Source: Rhodanobacter denitrificans (GTDB lineage Bacteria; Pseudomonadota; Gammaproteobacteria; Xanthomonadales; Rhodanobacteraceae). From it: a stretch of DNA of 64,000 nt. Of the stretch, positions 50,827 to 59,776 are shown in pieces. Both the position numbers and the translations under genes were made by a program. The notes beneath the pieces were generated by a model. The model saw only the letters and a program-made list of their open reading frames with translations. It was not told where the DNA came from and did no database searches. The first letter of the stretch is position 1. Every line of letters begins with the position of its first letter. Where the stretch lies: NCBI GenBank assembly GCA_003241385.1, contig QFPO01000015.1, positions 8,228-72,227 of the forward strand, given 5' to 3'.

Positions 50827-52526
50827 CCCTGCGTGCACTGCGCCGCCTGATCGCCGCGCTGCTCGTGCTGTGCGTGGCCGTGCCGGCGCTCGCGGCCGAC
50901 GAGGGCGTGCGCGCCTGGCTCGATCGCGACACGATGCATCTGGGCGAGAGCGTGACCTTGAACGTCGAGAGCCAGGGCGGCGCGGCCGGCCAGCCCGACT
51001 TCTCGGTGCTCGATCGCGATTTCCGTCAGCTCGGCACGCAGTCCAGCCGGCAGGTCAACATCGTCAACGGCACCACGGTGATCAAGACTCTGTGGGCGGT
51101 CGCGCTCGAACCGAAGCAGGAGGGCGTGCTGACGGTGCCGTCGGTGACGGTCGGCGGCGTGCGCACCGAGCCGCTGACGCTGACCGTGCTGCCGCAGCCG
51201 ACCGGCGCGCAGGGCCGGCCCGGCGACGACCTCTTCATCGAGGTCACCGCCGATCCGCTCGCGCCGTACGTCCAGCAGCAGATCCGTTACACGGTCAAGC
51301 TGTACTTCGCATTCGATCTGACCGACGGCAATCTCGCCGAGCCCAAGGCCGACGGCGTCGTCGTGCAGCGGCTCGGGCAGGACCGCCGCTACGTCGCCAG
51401 CATCGGCGACCGCCGCTACCACGTCGTCGAACGGCATTACGCGCTGATTCCGGAGGCCAGCGGCACGCTGCGCATCGCTGCGCTGGTGTTCCGCGGCAGC
51501 GCGCTCGACCCGCGCGATCCGACCGGTTTCTTCAATCGCGGCCGCGCCGTGTCGGCCAGCTCCGATGCGGTCGAGTTCAACGTCCGGCCGCGTCCGGCCG
51601 GCTGGGGGCAGGATCCGTGGCTGCCGGCGGTCGACTTGACCCTCGCCGACGAGACCGATCTGCCGGCCGAGGTCCGCGTCGGCGATCCGGTGACGCGCAC
51701 GGTGCGGCTGAAGGCGCAGGGGCTCGGCTACGAGCAGTTGCCCGAGCTCGATTTCCCGCCGCTGGCCGGCGCCGAGATCTATCCGGACAAGTCGCAGGTC
51801 GTCACGCGCGACGACGGGACCTGGCTGTTCGGCGAACGCGTGCGCAAGTTCGCGGTCGTGCCGACGCAGCCCGGCCGGCTCGAGCTGCCCGAGATCAAGG
51901 TGCGCTGGTGGAACACCGCAACCGGCGCCGAGACCACCGCGGTGCTCCCTGCGCGCGTCGTGCAGGTGCTGCCGGCTGCGGCCAATTCCGCAGCGCCGCC
52001 ATTGGCCGGTGCCGTAGCTCCGGCAGTGCCGGCACCGCCCGACGTAGCCGTGCCGGCGCCGTCAGCGGCCGAGACGCCGGCGCCGTCGTTGCGGCTCTGG
52101 CAGGCGCTGGCTGCGGCCGGCTTCGCGCTGTGGCTGGCGACGATCGCGCTGTGGACCTGGCGCGCGCGTCCGCGCGAGCAGCAGGTGCCGGCGGCCGGAC
52201 CGAGCGGAGACGGCGGCGCCGCACGCGGCCGCTTCCTGCGCGCTGCTGCGCTCGGCGAACTCGCCGGCGCCGAGCGCAGCCTGATCGCCTGGGCGCGCAG
52301 CGAACGGCCGCAGCTGCGCAACGTCGGCGAGTTGATCGCCGCGCTCGGCGACCCGGAGCAGCGCGAGGCCCTGCTGGCGCTGCAGCGTGCACGCTACGCC
52401 GGCGCGGCGGCGGACGGACTCGGTGGACGGCTCGAGCGCGCATTCCGCGACGGACTGCACTGGAGCGCCGCACCGACGGCGCCGCAGTCCGCCTCGGCAT
52501 TGCCGGCGCTGTATCCGGGGCGCTGA
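50823..52526 (+). CDS. batD: BatD-like protein (oxygen tolerance family)
   Basis: This 567-residue envelope protein has a cleavable signal peptide (to ALAADE, about residue 25), a long periplasmic beta-sandwich region starting VRAWLDRDTMHLGESVTLNVES, an Ala/Pro linker, one membrane segment (about residues 425-445) and a short cytosolic helical domain. It closes the MoxR/Bat operon, in which all genes from DUF58 onward overlap. It probably forms a membrane complex with BatA and BatB/C; the substrate is unknown. Confidence 0.9.
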   Translation: MTLRALRRLIAALLVLCVAVPALAADEGVRAWLDRDTMHLGESVTLNVESQGGAAGQPDFSVLDRDFRQLGTQSSRQVNIVNGTTVIKTLWAVALEPKQEGVLTVPSVTVGGVRTEPLTLTVLPQPTGAQGRPGDDLFIEVTADPLAPYVQQQIRYTVKLYFAFDLTDGNLAEPKADGVVVQRLGQDRRYVASIGDRRYHVVERHYALIPEASGTLRIAALVFRGSALDPRDPTGFFNRGRAVSASSDAVEFNVRPRPAGWGQDPWLPAVDLTLADETDLPAEVRVGDPVTRTVRLKAQGLGYEQLPELDFPPLAGAEIYPDKSQVVTRDDGTWLFGERVRKFAVVPTQPGRLELPEIKVRWWNTATGAETTAVLPARVVQVLPAAANSAAPPLAGAVAPAVPAPPDVAVPAPSAAETPAPSLRLWQALAAAGFALWLATIALWTWRARPREQQVPAAGPSGDGGAARGRFLRAAALGELAGAERSLIAWARSERPQLRNVGELIAALGDPEQREALLALQRARYAGAAADGLGGRLERAFRDGLHWSAAPTAPQSASALPALYPGR

Positions 52527-52567
52527 CGCGCGTCGCGACGACTAGCCGCCAAACTCGTTGCAGCGAT

Positions 52568-54283
52568 TCACTCCGGATCGCACAGCGGCGTATCGACGCG
52601 TGCTGCGGACATCGGCATCGCGTCGGCGGCGTCCAGATCCGGTGCGATCCAGCCTTCCCAGGTGTCGTCGCCGCGCGCAGGATCCGGTAGCGCGAGACCG
52701 ATCAGCCGGCCGGCCGCATCGACGATCAGCACAGGGCGGTGCGCCGATTCGGCCAGCCTGAAGCGGACCAGACGGCCGGCGGCGCCGATCCGGTTCGCGG
52801 TCGCGAGGGTAGTCCAGTCGTGCGCCTGGATCGGGCCGATCGCGTCGCCAGGCAGCACGCGTCCGAGACAGCGCGCTTCGGGTCCGGCATACGGGCCGAG
52901 GCCGCCGCGGCGCAGCGCGGGCAGGGCCGCCGCCAGCTCGGAGGCGACCGTCTCGCCGAGCGGCTGCGAGTCGGGCAGCAGGCCGACGACGGCTGCGGTC
53001 GCGGCGCGCTCGGCCGTGCGCTGCATCGATCGCGCGAGTTCGGCCATCCACAGCGAACTCGGCGCGACGACGGCCGCGACCAGCAGCGCGAGCGCCGGCC
53101 GCGCCCGGCGGCCCGGTCCGAGCAGGGCCGCGCTGAGCAGGCCGGCCCAGAACAGGCTCGACCACGGCACGTAGCGCGGTGCATGCAACTGGTCAGGAAA
53201 CTCGACGAAATAAGCCGAGCGCGACAGCGCGATCAGGCCGCCGACGGCCAGGCCGAACCAGGCCACGCCGAGCGCGACGCGGCGCGCCGGCACGGTGATG
53301 TCCGGCCTGCGCCATGCGCGCCAGCTCGCGACCAGCAGCGCCAACACGCCCGCCGCTCCGATCAGTGTCTGCGGCCAGATCGAGGTCTGCACCGGTCCAA
53401 GGTGCGCCGTGAACGCGCCGGCGACTGCGGTCGCGGCCGCGCGCAGTGGTGCCCCGGGCACGAGCGCCGCGACCGCCGGATCGAGCAGCGGCCAGAACAC
53501 GTAGACGAACGGACTGGCGAGCCAGCGCACGAGCAGGACGAGCTGTCCGATCGGGTCGAACGTCACCGTGCCGGTCACCGCGGACGAGGCGCCGCCGAGA
53601 TACAGCCCGAGCGCGATCGCGAGTCCGGCCGCCCAGATACCCCAGGCCGCGCGCGTCGCCCGGCCGAGCAGCATCACGATCGCGATCGCGCCGAAGCTGG
53701 CGATGCCGCTGCCGAATGTCAGCGTCGCCAGCAATGCAAGCACCGCCGCGCCGGCGCTGGCGCGCGCGTCGACGCGACCGCCGGCGGTTCGCGTCAGCGC
53801 CGACAGCAGACACAGCACGATCAGATAGACGCGTACCGACTCGTGCGCATGTGCCAGCGCGCGCTCGTTGCCGAGCCAGAACAGGCCCAGTACCGCGATC
53901 AGGCCGGCCGCGGCGCGCGCCGCCGGATCTGTCGGCGCCTGCGCGATCGCGCGCAGCCAGACCGCCGCCGCGGCGATCGCGAGCCCGGCGCCGAGTACGA
54001 TGCCGAGCGTCTGGTCGCCGCCGAGCAGGTGCAGCTCGATCCAGCGCACCGCATTGGGCAGCAGCTCGCGATGGCCGTTGTCGACCGAGGTCACGCCAGT
54101 CAGGAACGGCTGCTCGAGCAGCTTGGTGTAGAGGCGCCACGCATCGGCATACGGCACCCGGGGCGCGACGAGCAGCATCAGTGCGACGCCGGCGATACCG
54201 GCCGCGAGCGTCGCGACGTGGCAGGCCAGCGCGGCCGGCCCGCCGCCGCGCAGCGGCCGCGATTCCTGCAGCGGCTCGCTCAA
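52568..54283 (-). CDS. Polytopic membrane protein of unknown function
   Basis: This protein of about 571 residues has roughly ten hydrophobic segments. An early extracytoplasmic loop reads PYADAWRLYTKLLEQPFL and DNGHRELLPNAVRW; the aspartate there (YADAW) resembles the first-loop acidic residue of membrane glycosyltransferases of the GT-C type, but this is only a resemblance. A soluble C-terminal domain of about 130 residues follows. The frame is open further upstream, but that part overlaps smr; the start chosen is a TTG at 54283 that overlaps the smr stop (TTGA). It ends 41 nt from batD, convergent. Confidence 0.65.
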   Translation of the reverse strand: MSEPLQESRPLRGGGPAALACHVATLAAGIAGVALMLLVAPRVPYADAWRLYTKLLEQPFLTGVTSVDNGHRELLPNAVRWIELHLLGGDQTLGIVLGAGLAIAAAAVWLRAIAQAPTDPAARAAAGLIAVLGLFWLGNERALAHAHESVRVYLIVLCLLSALTRTAGGRVDARASAGAAVLALLATLTFGSGIASFGAIAIVMLLGRATRAAWGIWAAGLAIALGLYLGGASSAVTGTVTFDPIGQLVLLVRWLASPFVYVFWPLLDPAVAALVPGAPLRAAATAVAGAFTAHLGPVQTSIWPQTLIGAAGVLALLVASWRAWRRPDITVPARRVALGVAWFGLAVGGLIALSRSAYFVEFPDQLHAPRYVPWSSLFWAGLLSAALLGPGRRARPALALLVAAVVAPSSLWMAELARSMQRTAERAATAAVVGLLPDSQPLGETVASELAAALPALRRGGLGPYAGPEARCLGRVLPGDAIGPIQAHDWTTLATANRIGAAGRLVRFRLAESAHRPVLIVDAAGRLIGLALPDPARGDDTWEGWIAPDLDAADAMPMSAARVDTPLCDPE

Positions 54284-54825
54284 AGCGGACGCAGCAGCAC
54301 CAGGACCGCGCCGGTGCCGCCCTCGGACGCACGCGCCGACGCGAACGCGAGCACGTCGGCGCGCCGGCGCAGCAGCTGATCGGTCAGCTTCTTGAGCACC
54401 GGCCCCTCCGGCTTGGAGCGCAGGCCCTTGCCGTGGACGATGCGCACGCACAGCGCGTTCTCGCGCCGGCATTCGTCGATGAACTGCGCGATCGCCACGC
54501 GCGCGACCGCCGCGGTCATCTGATGCAGGTCGATCTCGGCGCGTACGCTGAACTGGCCGCGCCGCAGCCGGCGCAGCAGGCGCGGCGGCTGGCCCTGCTG
54601 CAGCCAGACCAGCTCCTCGCCGACCTCGATCGAGGCCGGATCGAACGGATGATCGAGCAGTTCGCGGCCGACCGCCGCCTCGTCGCGGATGAACTGCAGC
54701 GGCTCGGGCCGCGGCTTCGGCCGCGACGGCGCCGCTTGCGGCGGCGTCGCCAGCGGACGCACCGATCCGATCGCCTCGCGGAACAGGCGGCTGTCGTCTT
54801 CGTCGGGCGGCGGCGAGCGTTTCAT
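54280..54825 (-). CDS. Smr-domain protein (SmrA/YdaL-like)
   Basis: Smr domains are small nuclease or nucleic-acid-binding modules, also found at the end of MutS2. The 181-residue protein has an N-terminal Pro-rich, charged extension and a C-terminal Smr domain (about residues 95-181) with the signature IDLHQMTAAVARVAIAQFI and VRIVHGKGLRS. It is divergent from surE across a 213-nt gap. Stand-alone Smr proteins have been linked to translation rescue and DNA repair; which applies here is unknown. Confidence 0.9.
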   Translation of the reverse strand: MKRSPPPDEDDSRLFREAIGSVRPLATPPQAAPSRPKPRPEPLQFIRDEAAVGRELLDHPFDPASIEVGEELVWLQQGQPPRLLRRLRRGQFSVRAEIDLHQMTAAVARVAIAQFIDECRRENALCVRIVHGKGLRSKPEGPVLKKLTDQLLRRRADVLAFASARASEGGTGAVLVLLRPL

Positions 54826-55038
54826 CGCGACGAGCCTACCGCAAACGCGGTTCTTTTCCGCCGCCGTGCGATCCGTCTCGCTCGACGTTCATCGTGCGTA
54901 CGCTGTGGCGTCGTCAGGCCGCGCAGGCTGAAGCGATCCGGGCGAATCCGGTATCATCGCCGCTTCTCCCGATATCTCGCCGGGTGCTGGCCGCAGCACC
55001 GAGGCATCGGCGTGCAGCGGTTCGGCTCGAGGGGTGCG

Positions 55039-55815
55039 ATGCGGGTTCTGGTCAGCAACGACGACGGTGTGGACGCTCCGGGCATCGGCGTCCTGGCCGA
55101 GCGCCTGCGTGCGATCGGCGAGGTCACCGTGGTCGCGCCCGACCGCGACCGTTCCGGCGCGAGCAATTCGCTGACCCTCGACCAGCCGATCCGCGTCGCG
55201 CGGCTCGACGTCGACCGCTATCGCGTCGCCGGCACACCGACCGACTGCGTGCATCTGGCCCTGTCGGGTCTGCTCGAGCACGAGCCCGACATCGTCGTCT
55301 CGGGCATCAACAACGCCGCCAACCTCGGCGACGACGTGATCTATTCGGGCACCGTGTCGGCAGCGATGGAGGGTCGCTTTCTCGGACTGCCGGCGATCGC
55401 GGTGTCGCTGGTCACGGTCGATCACGAGGGCGTGCACTACGACAGCGCCGCCAAGGCCGTGCTGGCGCTGATCAACAAGCTGCTGCGCGATCCGCTGCCG
55501 GCCGACACGATCCTCAACGTCAACGTGCCGGACCTGCCGTGGGATGCGATCGGCGGCTTCGCGGTGACGCGGCTCGGGCGCCGCCATCGCTCCGCACCGT
55601 GCCTGCCGCAGACCGACCCGCGCGGTCGTCCGATCTGGTGGATCGGCCCGGCCGGCGCCGCCGAGGACGATGGTCCGGGCACCGATTTCCACGCAGTGCG
55701 CGAAGGCAAGGTGTCGATCACACCGATCCACGTCGACCTGACCCGCTATCAGGCGCTCGAGAAGGTCAGCGGCTGGGTCGAGTCGCTGCAGGCGCACAGC
55801 GGAGCGCCGTCGTGA
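55039..55815 (+). CDS. surE: 5'/3'-nucleotidase SurE
   Basis: SurE is a metal-dependent nucleoside monophosphatase involved in stationary-phase survival. The 258-residue protein has the metal-binding NDDGVDAPG at residues 7-15, the conserved PDRDRSGASNSLTL, and VVSGINNAANLGDDVIYSGTV. A GAGGGG ribosome-binding site precedes the ATG. It heads the surE-pcm-yqaA-nlpD-rpoS cluster. Confidence 0.97.
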   Translation: MRVLVSNDDGVDAPGIGVLAERLRAIGEVTVVAPDRDRSGASNSLTLDQPIRVARLDVDRYRVAGTPTDCVHLALSGLLEHEPDIVVSGINNAANLGDDVIYSGTVSAAMEGRFLGLPAIAVSLVTVDHEGVHYDSAAKAVLALINKLLRDPLPADTILNVNVPDLPWDAIGGFAVTRLGRRHRSAPCLPQTDPRGRPIWWIGPAGAAEDDGPGTDFHAVREGKVSITPIHVDLTRYQALEKVSGWVESLQAHSGAPS

Positions 55816-55828
55816 GCGCCGGCCGGTG

Positions 55829-56503
55829 ATGTCGTTCTCGCACCGCAATCGCGAGGCCCAGGGCAGTGGCATGACCTCGCAGCGCGCGCGCGACCGCATG
55901 GTCGAGCGCCTGCAGGCCGACGGCATCCGCGACCGTCGCGTGCTCGAGGTGATCCGGCATCTGCCGCGGCACCAGTTCATCGACGAGGCGCTGGCCTCGC
56001 GTGCCTACGAGGACACCGCGCTGCCGATCGGCCGCGGCCAGACGATCTCGCAGCCCTGGGTCGTCGCGCGCATGACCGAGGCCTTGATCGAGACGCGCCT
56101 GCCGGCGCGCGTGCTCGAGATCGGCACCGGATCGGGCTATCAGGCCGCGGTCCTGGCCGGCCTGGTCGGCACCGTCTACACGGTCGAGCGGATCGAAGAG
56201 CTGCTGCGCAGCGCGAGGCGCCGGTTCCGCGCGCTCAAGCTCGACAACATCCGCTCCCGCCACGACGACGGCCGCCTCGGCTGGCCCGAGGAGGCGCCGT
56301 TCGATGCGATCCTCGTGACCGCCGCGGGCGCCGAGCTGCAGGCCGCGCTGCTCGAACAGCTCGCGCCGGACGGCTGCCTGGTGGCACCGGTCGGTCCGCC
56401 CGGGCGGCAGACGCTGACGCGGATCCGCGCCGGCGAAGAGGGCTGGACGCGTGAGGATCTGGGGCCGGTCAGTTTCGTTCCCCTGCTCGGAGGTATCGGT
56501 TGA
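55829..56503 (+). CDS. pcm: Protein-L-isoaspartate O-methyltransferase
   Basis: Pcm repairs damaged L-isoaspartyl residues by SAM-dependent methylation. The 224-residue protein has the family start TSQRARDRMVERL, the active-site stretch PIGRGQTISQPWVVARM, and the SAM loop VLEIGTGSGYQAAVLA. The ATG at 55829 is used; an ATG at 55871 (MTSQRAR) is an equally good family start. Its stop overlaps the next start (TTGA). Confidence 0.96.
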   Translation: MSFSHRNREAQGSGMTSQRARDRMVERLQADGIRDRRVLEVIRHLPRHQFIDEALASRAYEDTALPIGRGQTISQPWVVARMTEALIETRLPARVLEIGTGSGYQAAVLAGLVGTVYTVERIEELLRSARRRFRALKLDNIRSRHDDGRLGWPEEAPFDAILVTAAGAELQAALLEQLAPDGCLVAPVGPPGRQTLTRIRAGEEGWTREDLGPVSFVPLLGGIG

Positions 56504-57105
56504 AACTGTTCGGACCGCTGTACGAGCGTGCGATGCGCTGGGCCGCGCATCCACGCGCGGTGTCGATGCTGGCGGGCTTGAGCTTCGTCGAGGCGATCAT
56601 CTTCCCGGTGATGCCCGAGGTCATGCTGGCACCGATGACGCTGGCGCGGCCACAGCAGTGGTTCCGCTACGCGACGATCAGTCTGATCGGCTCGCTGCTC
56701 GGCGCCGTGGTCGGCTATGCGCTCGGCCACTTCGCGTTCGCGGCGCTGCAGCCGCTGATCGAGTGGCTCGGCTGGAACACATCGATCGACGCACACGTCG
56801 CGCATCTGCGCGAGGTCGTCGCGCAGTCGCCCTGGCAGGCGTTCTGGCTGCTCGTGCTGGCCGGCTTCACGCCGATCCCGCTGAAGATCTTCACCTGGGC
56901 CTCGGGCATCGTCGGCGTGCCGCTGCTGCCGTTCCTGGCCAGCATGCTGGTCGGACGCGGCAAGCGCGTCTATCTGCTGTGCGGCCTGATCCGGCTCGGC
57001 GGCGTGCGCGCTGAACAGGCGCTGCATCGCTGGATCGAAGTGATCGGCTGGGGCGCGGTCGGCCTGCTGATCCTGCTGGTACTCTACTTCAAGTTCCTGC
57101 ACTAA
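56500..57105 (+). CDS. YqaA/DedA-like membrane protein (VTT/SNARE-associated domain)
   Basis: This 201-residue membrane protein has four or five hydrophobic segments and the family wording FPVMPEVMLAPMTLARP (residues 35-51) and TPIPLKIFTWASGIVG. VTT-domain proteins are implicated in lipid flipping and membrane homeostasis. It starts at a TTG overlapping the pcm stop (TTGA). The gene directly follows pcm, where enterobacteria have nlpD. Confidence 0.9.
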   Translation: MKLFGPLYERAMRWAAHPRAVSMLAGLSFVEAIIFPVMPEVMLAPMTLARPQQWFRYATISLIGSLLGAVVGYALGHFAFAALQPLIEWLGWNTSIDAHVAHLREVVAQSPWQAFWLLVLAGFTPIPLKIFTWASGIVGVPLLPFLASMLVGRGKRVYLLCGLIRLGGVRAEQALHRWIEVIGWGAVGLLILLVLYFKFLH

Positions 57106-58080
57106 ATGTTTGACGTGGAAAGATCGGATACGCAGCGAGGCGCGGTCCTCGGACGATACGCGCGGCGAATCGGGACCTGGCTGATGCTCGGTCTGATCGC
57201 CGGCTGTGCGTCGACCGGGCCGGCGCCGGTGGAGGATCGCAGCGGCCGCTCGCGGCCGCCGGCCTCGGCCGAGCGCCCCGCGCCGGCACTGCCGGCCGGT
57301 GCCAGTCATCGCGTCGTCAAGGGCGACACGCTGTACGGCATCGCGTTCCGCAACGGTCTGGACTATCGCGATCTGGCACGCTGGAACGGTATCGGCCCGC
57401 CGTACACGATCCGGGTCGGCGAACAGCTGCGCCTAACCGATCCGGCGCGATCGACAGCGGCGACGCCTGCCAGGCCGCCGACGAGCGCGCCGCCTCCGTC
57501 GCGCCCGGTCGCGACGACGACCGCGCCGGCCGCGGTGACGCCGGCTCCGACCACCGCGCCACCGGCCACGCGTCCATCCACCCCGGCCACGCCGGCCACG
57601 ACGGCGTCGAGTGCGGCTTCGACCGCGCCGCCGCCGGCGCCGCCGCCCACCGTTCCGGCCGCGCCGACGCCTCCGGTCACGCCGCCGCCGGCGCCGGCGG
57701 CCTCCTCGACATCGGCCGGCATCGCCTGGCGCTGGCCGCTGGCCGGGTCGGTGCTGGCCGGCTACGTCGCCGGCGACCCGGCGCGCTCGGGCATCGACAT
57801 CTCCGGCAAGGCCGGCGGCCAGGTCGTCGCGGCAGCCGACGGCGAGGTCGTCTACAGTGGCAACGGCCTGGTCGGCTACGGCGAGCTCGTCATCATCAAG
57901 CACAGTCCGTCGCTGCTGTCGGCCTATGCACGCAACGGACGGCGTCTCGTCGAGGAACGCGCCCAGGTCAAGGCCGGGCAGCCGATCGCCGAGCTCGCCA
58001 GCGGGCGGCCGGTCCTGCATTTCGAGATTCGCAGGAACGGCAAGCCGATCAATCCGCTCGAATACCTGCCGTCGCGCTAA
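57106..58080 (+). CDS. nlpD: NlpD-like lipoprotein with LysM and degenerate LytM domain
   Basis: NlpD activates the cell-division amidase AmiC at the septum. The 324-residue precursor has a lipobox with Cys34 (LIAGC), a LysM domain (about residues 67-112; HRVVKGDTLYGIAFRNGLDYRDLARWNGI wording), a long Pro/Thr/Ala linker (about 120-205), and a C-terminal LytM (M23) domain. The LytM domain lacks the first metal-binding His (SGIDISGKAGG), so it is a regulator and not a peptidase, as in E. coli NlpD. It starts directly after the yqaA stop (TAAATG). The rpoS promoter commonly lies inside this gene. Confidence 0.95.
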   Translation: MFDVERSDTQRGAVLGRYARRIGTWLMLGLIAGCASTGPAPVEDRSGRSRPPASAERPAPALPAGASHRVVKGDTLYGIAFRNGLDYRDLARWNGIGPPYTIRVGEQLRLTDPARSTAATPARPPTSAPPPSRPVATTTAPAAVTPAPTTAPPATRPSTPATPATTASSAASTAPPPAPPPTVPAAPTPPVTPPPAPAASSTSAGIAWRWPLAGSVLAGYVAGDPARSGIDISGKAGGQVVAAADGEVVYSGNGLVGYGELVIIKHSPSLLSAYARNGRRLVEERAQVKAGQPIAELASGRPVLHFEIRRNGKPINPLEYLPSR

Positions 58081-58089
58081 GCTTGCGTG

Positions 58090-58962
58090 ATGGCTGGTTC
58101 ACCGCCTCCGGATCCCGAATCAGACGACCTCCTGGCGCTGCTCGATGCGATCGAGCCGCAGGACGACGAGGCGCGCTCGTCGACCGGTGTCTATCTGAAC
58201 GAGATCGCGATGATTCCGCTGCTGACCGGCGAACAGGAATGGGCGCTGGCCGAGCGCGTGCACCGCGGCGACGGCGAGGCGCGGCGGCGCATGATCGAGT
58301 CGAACCTGCGTCTGGTCGTGACGGTCGCGCGCGCCTACGTCGGCCGCGGCCTGCTGCTGATCGATCTGATCGCCGAAGGCAATCTCGGCCTGATCCGCGC
58401 GGTCGAGCGGTTCCGGCCCGAGCGGCGGCTGCGCTTCTCGACCTACGCGGTGTGGTGGATCCGCCATGCGATCCAGCAGGCGGTCATGAATCAGGGCCGC
58501 ACGGTCCGGCTGCCGGTGCATGTGCTGCGCGGCCTGGCCCAGGTGCTGCGCATCGACCGCGAACTGACGACCCAGCTCGGCCGATCGCCGACGCTCGACG
58601 AACTGGCCCAGGCCACCGGCAAGGCGCCCGGCGAACTCGCCGAGCTGTTCCGGATCAGCGAGGGCATCAGCTCGCTCGACGCGCCGTTGTCCGAGGACGA
58701 CAGCCGCGCCCTGATCGAGCAGATCGCCGATCAGGAGGACGCGGGCAGGAGCGGCGGTGCCGAAAGCCCCGGCGTCCGCCTGCCGGAATGGCTGGACCAT
58801 CTGACCGCGCGCCAGCGTTCGGTCGTCGAGCGCCGCTACGGCCTGAACGAGCAGCCCGCGCAGTCGCTGGCCGAGATCGCGCGCGATCTCGGGGTCACCC
58901 GCGAACGGGTCCGGCAGATCCAGGAAGAAGCGCTGCGCAAGCTGCGCCGGCTGCTGCAGTGA
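58090..58962 (+). CDS. rpoS: RNA polymerase sigma factor RpoS
   Basis: RpoS directs the general stress and stationary-phase response. The 290-residue protein shows region 1.2 (YLNEIAMIPLLTGEQEW), region 2 (ARRRMIESNLRLVVTVAR, then FSTYAVWWIRHAIQQAVMNQ), region 3, and region 4 with the helix-turn-helix LGVTRERVRQIQEEALRKL. It is shorter than the 330-residue E. coli protein, mainly at the N-terminus. The ATG at 58090 is chosen; a GTG at 58087 adds one residue. Position after nlpD supports the assignment over other sigma70-family members. Confidence 0.95.
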   Translation: MAGSPPPDPESDDLLALLDAIEPQDDEARSSTGVYLNEIAMIPLLTGEQEWALAERVHRGDGEARRRMIESNLRLVVTVARAYVGRGLLLIDLIAEGNLGLIRAVERFRPERRLRFSTYAVWWIRHAIQQAVMNQGRTVRLPVHVLRGLAQVLRIDRELTTQLGRSPTLDELAQATGKAPGELAELFRISEGISSLDAPLSEDDSRALIEQIADQEDAGRSGGAESPGVRLPEWLDHLTARQRSVVERRYGLNEQPAQSLAEIARDLGVTRERVRQIQEEALRKLRRLLQ

Positions 58963-58981
58963 ACTTCGCGCGCTGCGGCGT

Positions 58982-59377
58982 TCAGTCCGGCGTCGCGGCG
59001 GTCGAACCGGGCAGGATGAAGGCGGCGACGACGCGGCGCCCCTCGGCCGCGAGCAGGTTGTAGGTGCGGCTGGCCGCGGCATTGTCCATGACCTCGACGC
59101 CGACGCCGCGCCGCATCAGCGTGACCAGATGCTCGCGCGGCGGAAACACCTGGCGTTCGCCGGTGCCGATCAGCACCAGTTCCGGCCGCAGCGCCAGCAA
59201 TGCGTCGACCGCGGCCGCGTCGAGCGCAGCGGCCTCGGATACCGGCCAGTCCTCGACGACCGCGTCCGGCGCGAGCAGGAAACTCGATCCGAGCTCGCGG
59301 TCGATCACGCGGATCGCCGTCGGCGAACTGCCGCGTATGAAGAAGTAGCCTTCGGGACGGTCGTGGATCAGCTGCAC
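58982..59377 (-). CDS. Mth938-like domain protein (DUF498)
   Basis: This 131-residue cytosolic protein of unknown function belongs to the Mth938/NDUFAF3-like family, recognisable from GSSFLLAPDAVVEDWPV, PELVLIGTGERQVFPP and GVGVEVMDNAAASRTYNLLAAEGRRVVAAF. It starts at a GTG. It is convergent with rpoS (19 nt apart) and lies 20 nt downstream of yhbY on the same strand, so both are probably cotranscribed. Confidence 0.9.
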   Translation of the reverse strand: MQLIHDRPEGYFFIRGSSPTAIRVIDRELGSSFLLAPDAVVEDWPVSEAAALDAAAVDALLALRPELVLIGTGERQVFPPREHLVTLMRRGVGVEVMDNAAASRTYNLLAAEGRRVVAAFILPGSTAATPD

Positions 59378-59397
59378 GGGGCTCGTCTCGACCGGCG

Positions 59398-59691
59398 TCA
59401 GCGCGGCAGGTCGATCACCGGCTGCTCGCGATTGCGCCGGAACAGGCAGGCGATGCCGCCGATCGCCTGGACGAGCTCGGCGCCGGTGGCCTCGATCAGC
59501 GCCGCGGTCTGCACCTGGCGCTCGTCGCGATCACCGGCGAGCCGGACCTTGACCAGCTCGTGGTGATCGAGCGCCTGGCCAAGTTCGGCCAGCAGCGGCT
59601 CGGTGATGCCGCGCTGGCCGATCTGGATCAGCGGATGCAGTGCGTGGGCGAGGCCGCGCAGGTGGCGCTTCTGGTTCGGGTTCAACGACAT
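59398..59691 (-). CDS. yhbY: YhbY-type RNA-binding protein (CRM domain)
   Basis: YhbY binds pre-50S ribosomal particles and aids assembly. The 97-residue protein is a single CRM domain starting MSLNPNQKRHLRGLAHALHP, with the GxxG-type loop in IQIGQRGITEPLLAEL and the closing RNREQPVIDLP. It is divergent from rlmE across 85 nt, an arrangement shared with E. coli. Confidence 0.95.
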   Translation of the reverse strand: MSLNPNQKRHLRGLAHALHPLIQIGQRGITEPLLAELGQALDHHELVKVRLAGDRDERQVQTAALIEATGAELVQAIGGIACLFRRNREQPVIDLPR

Positions 59692-59776
59692 GAATGCGTT
59701 CGGGGTCGGACGGCGGCGACGGGGGCCGGGAAGCCTTTCAGGGTATCATGCAGGCCGTGTCGAACCTCCGTTTCCC

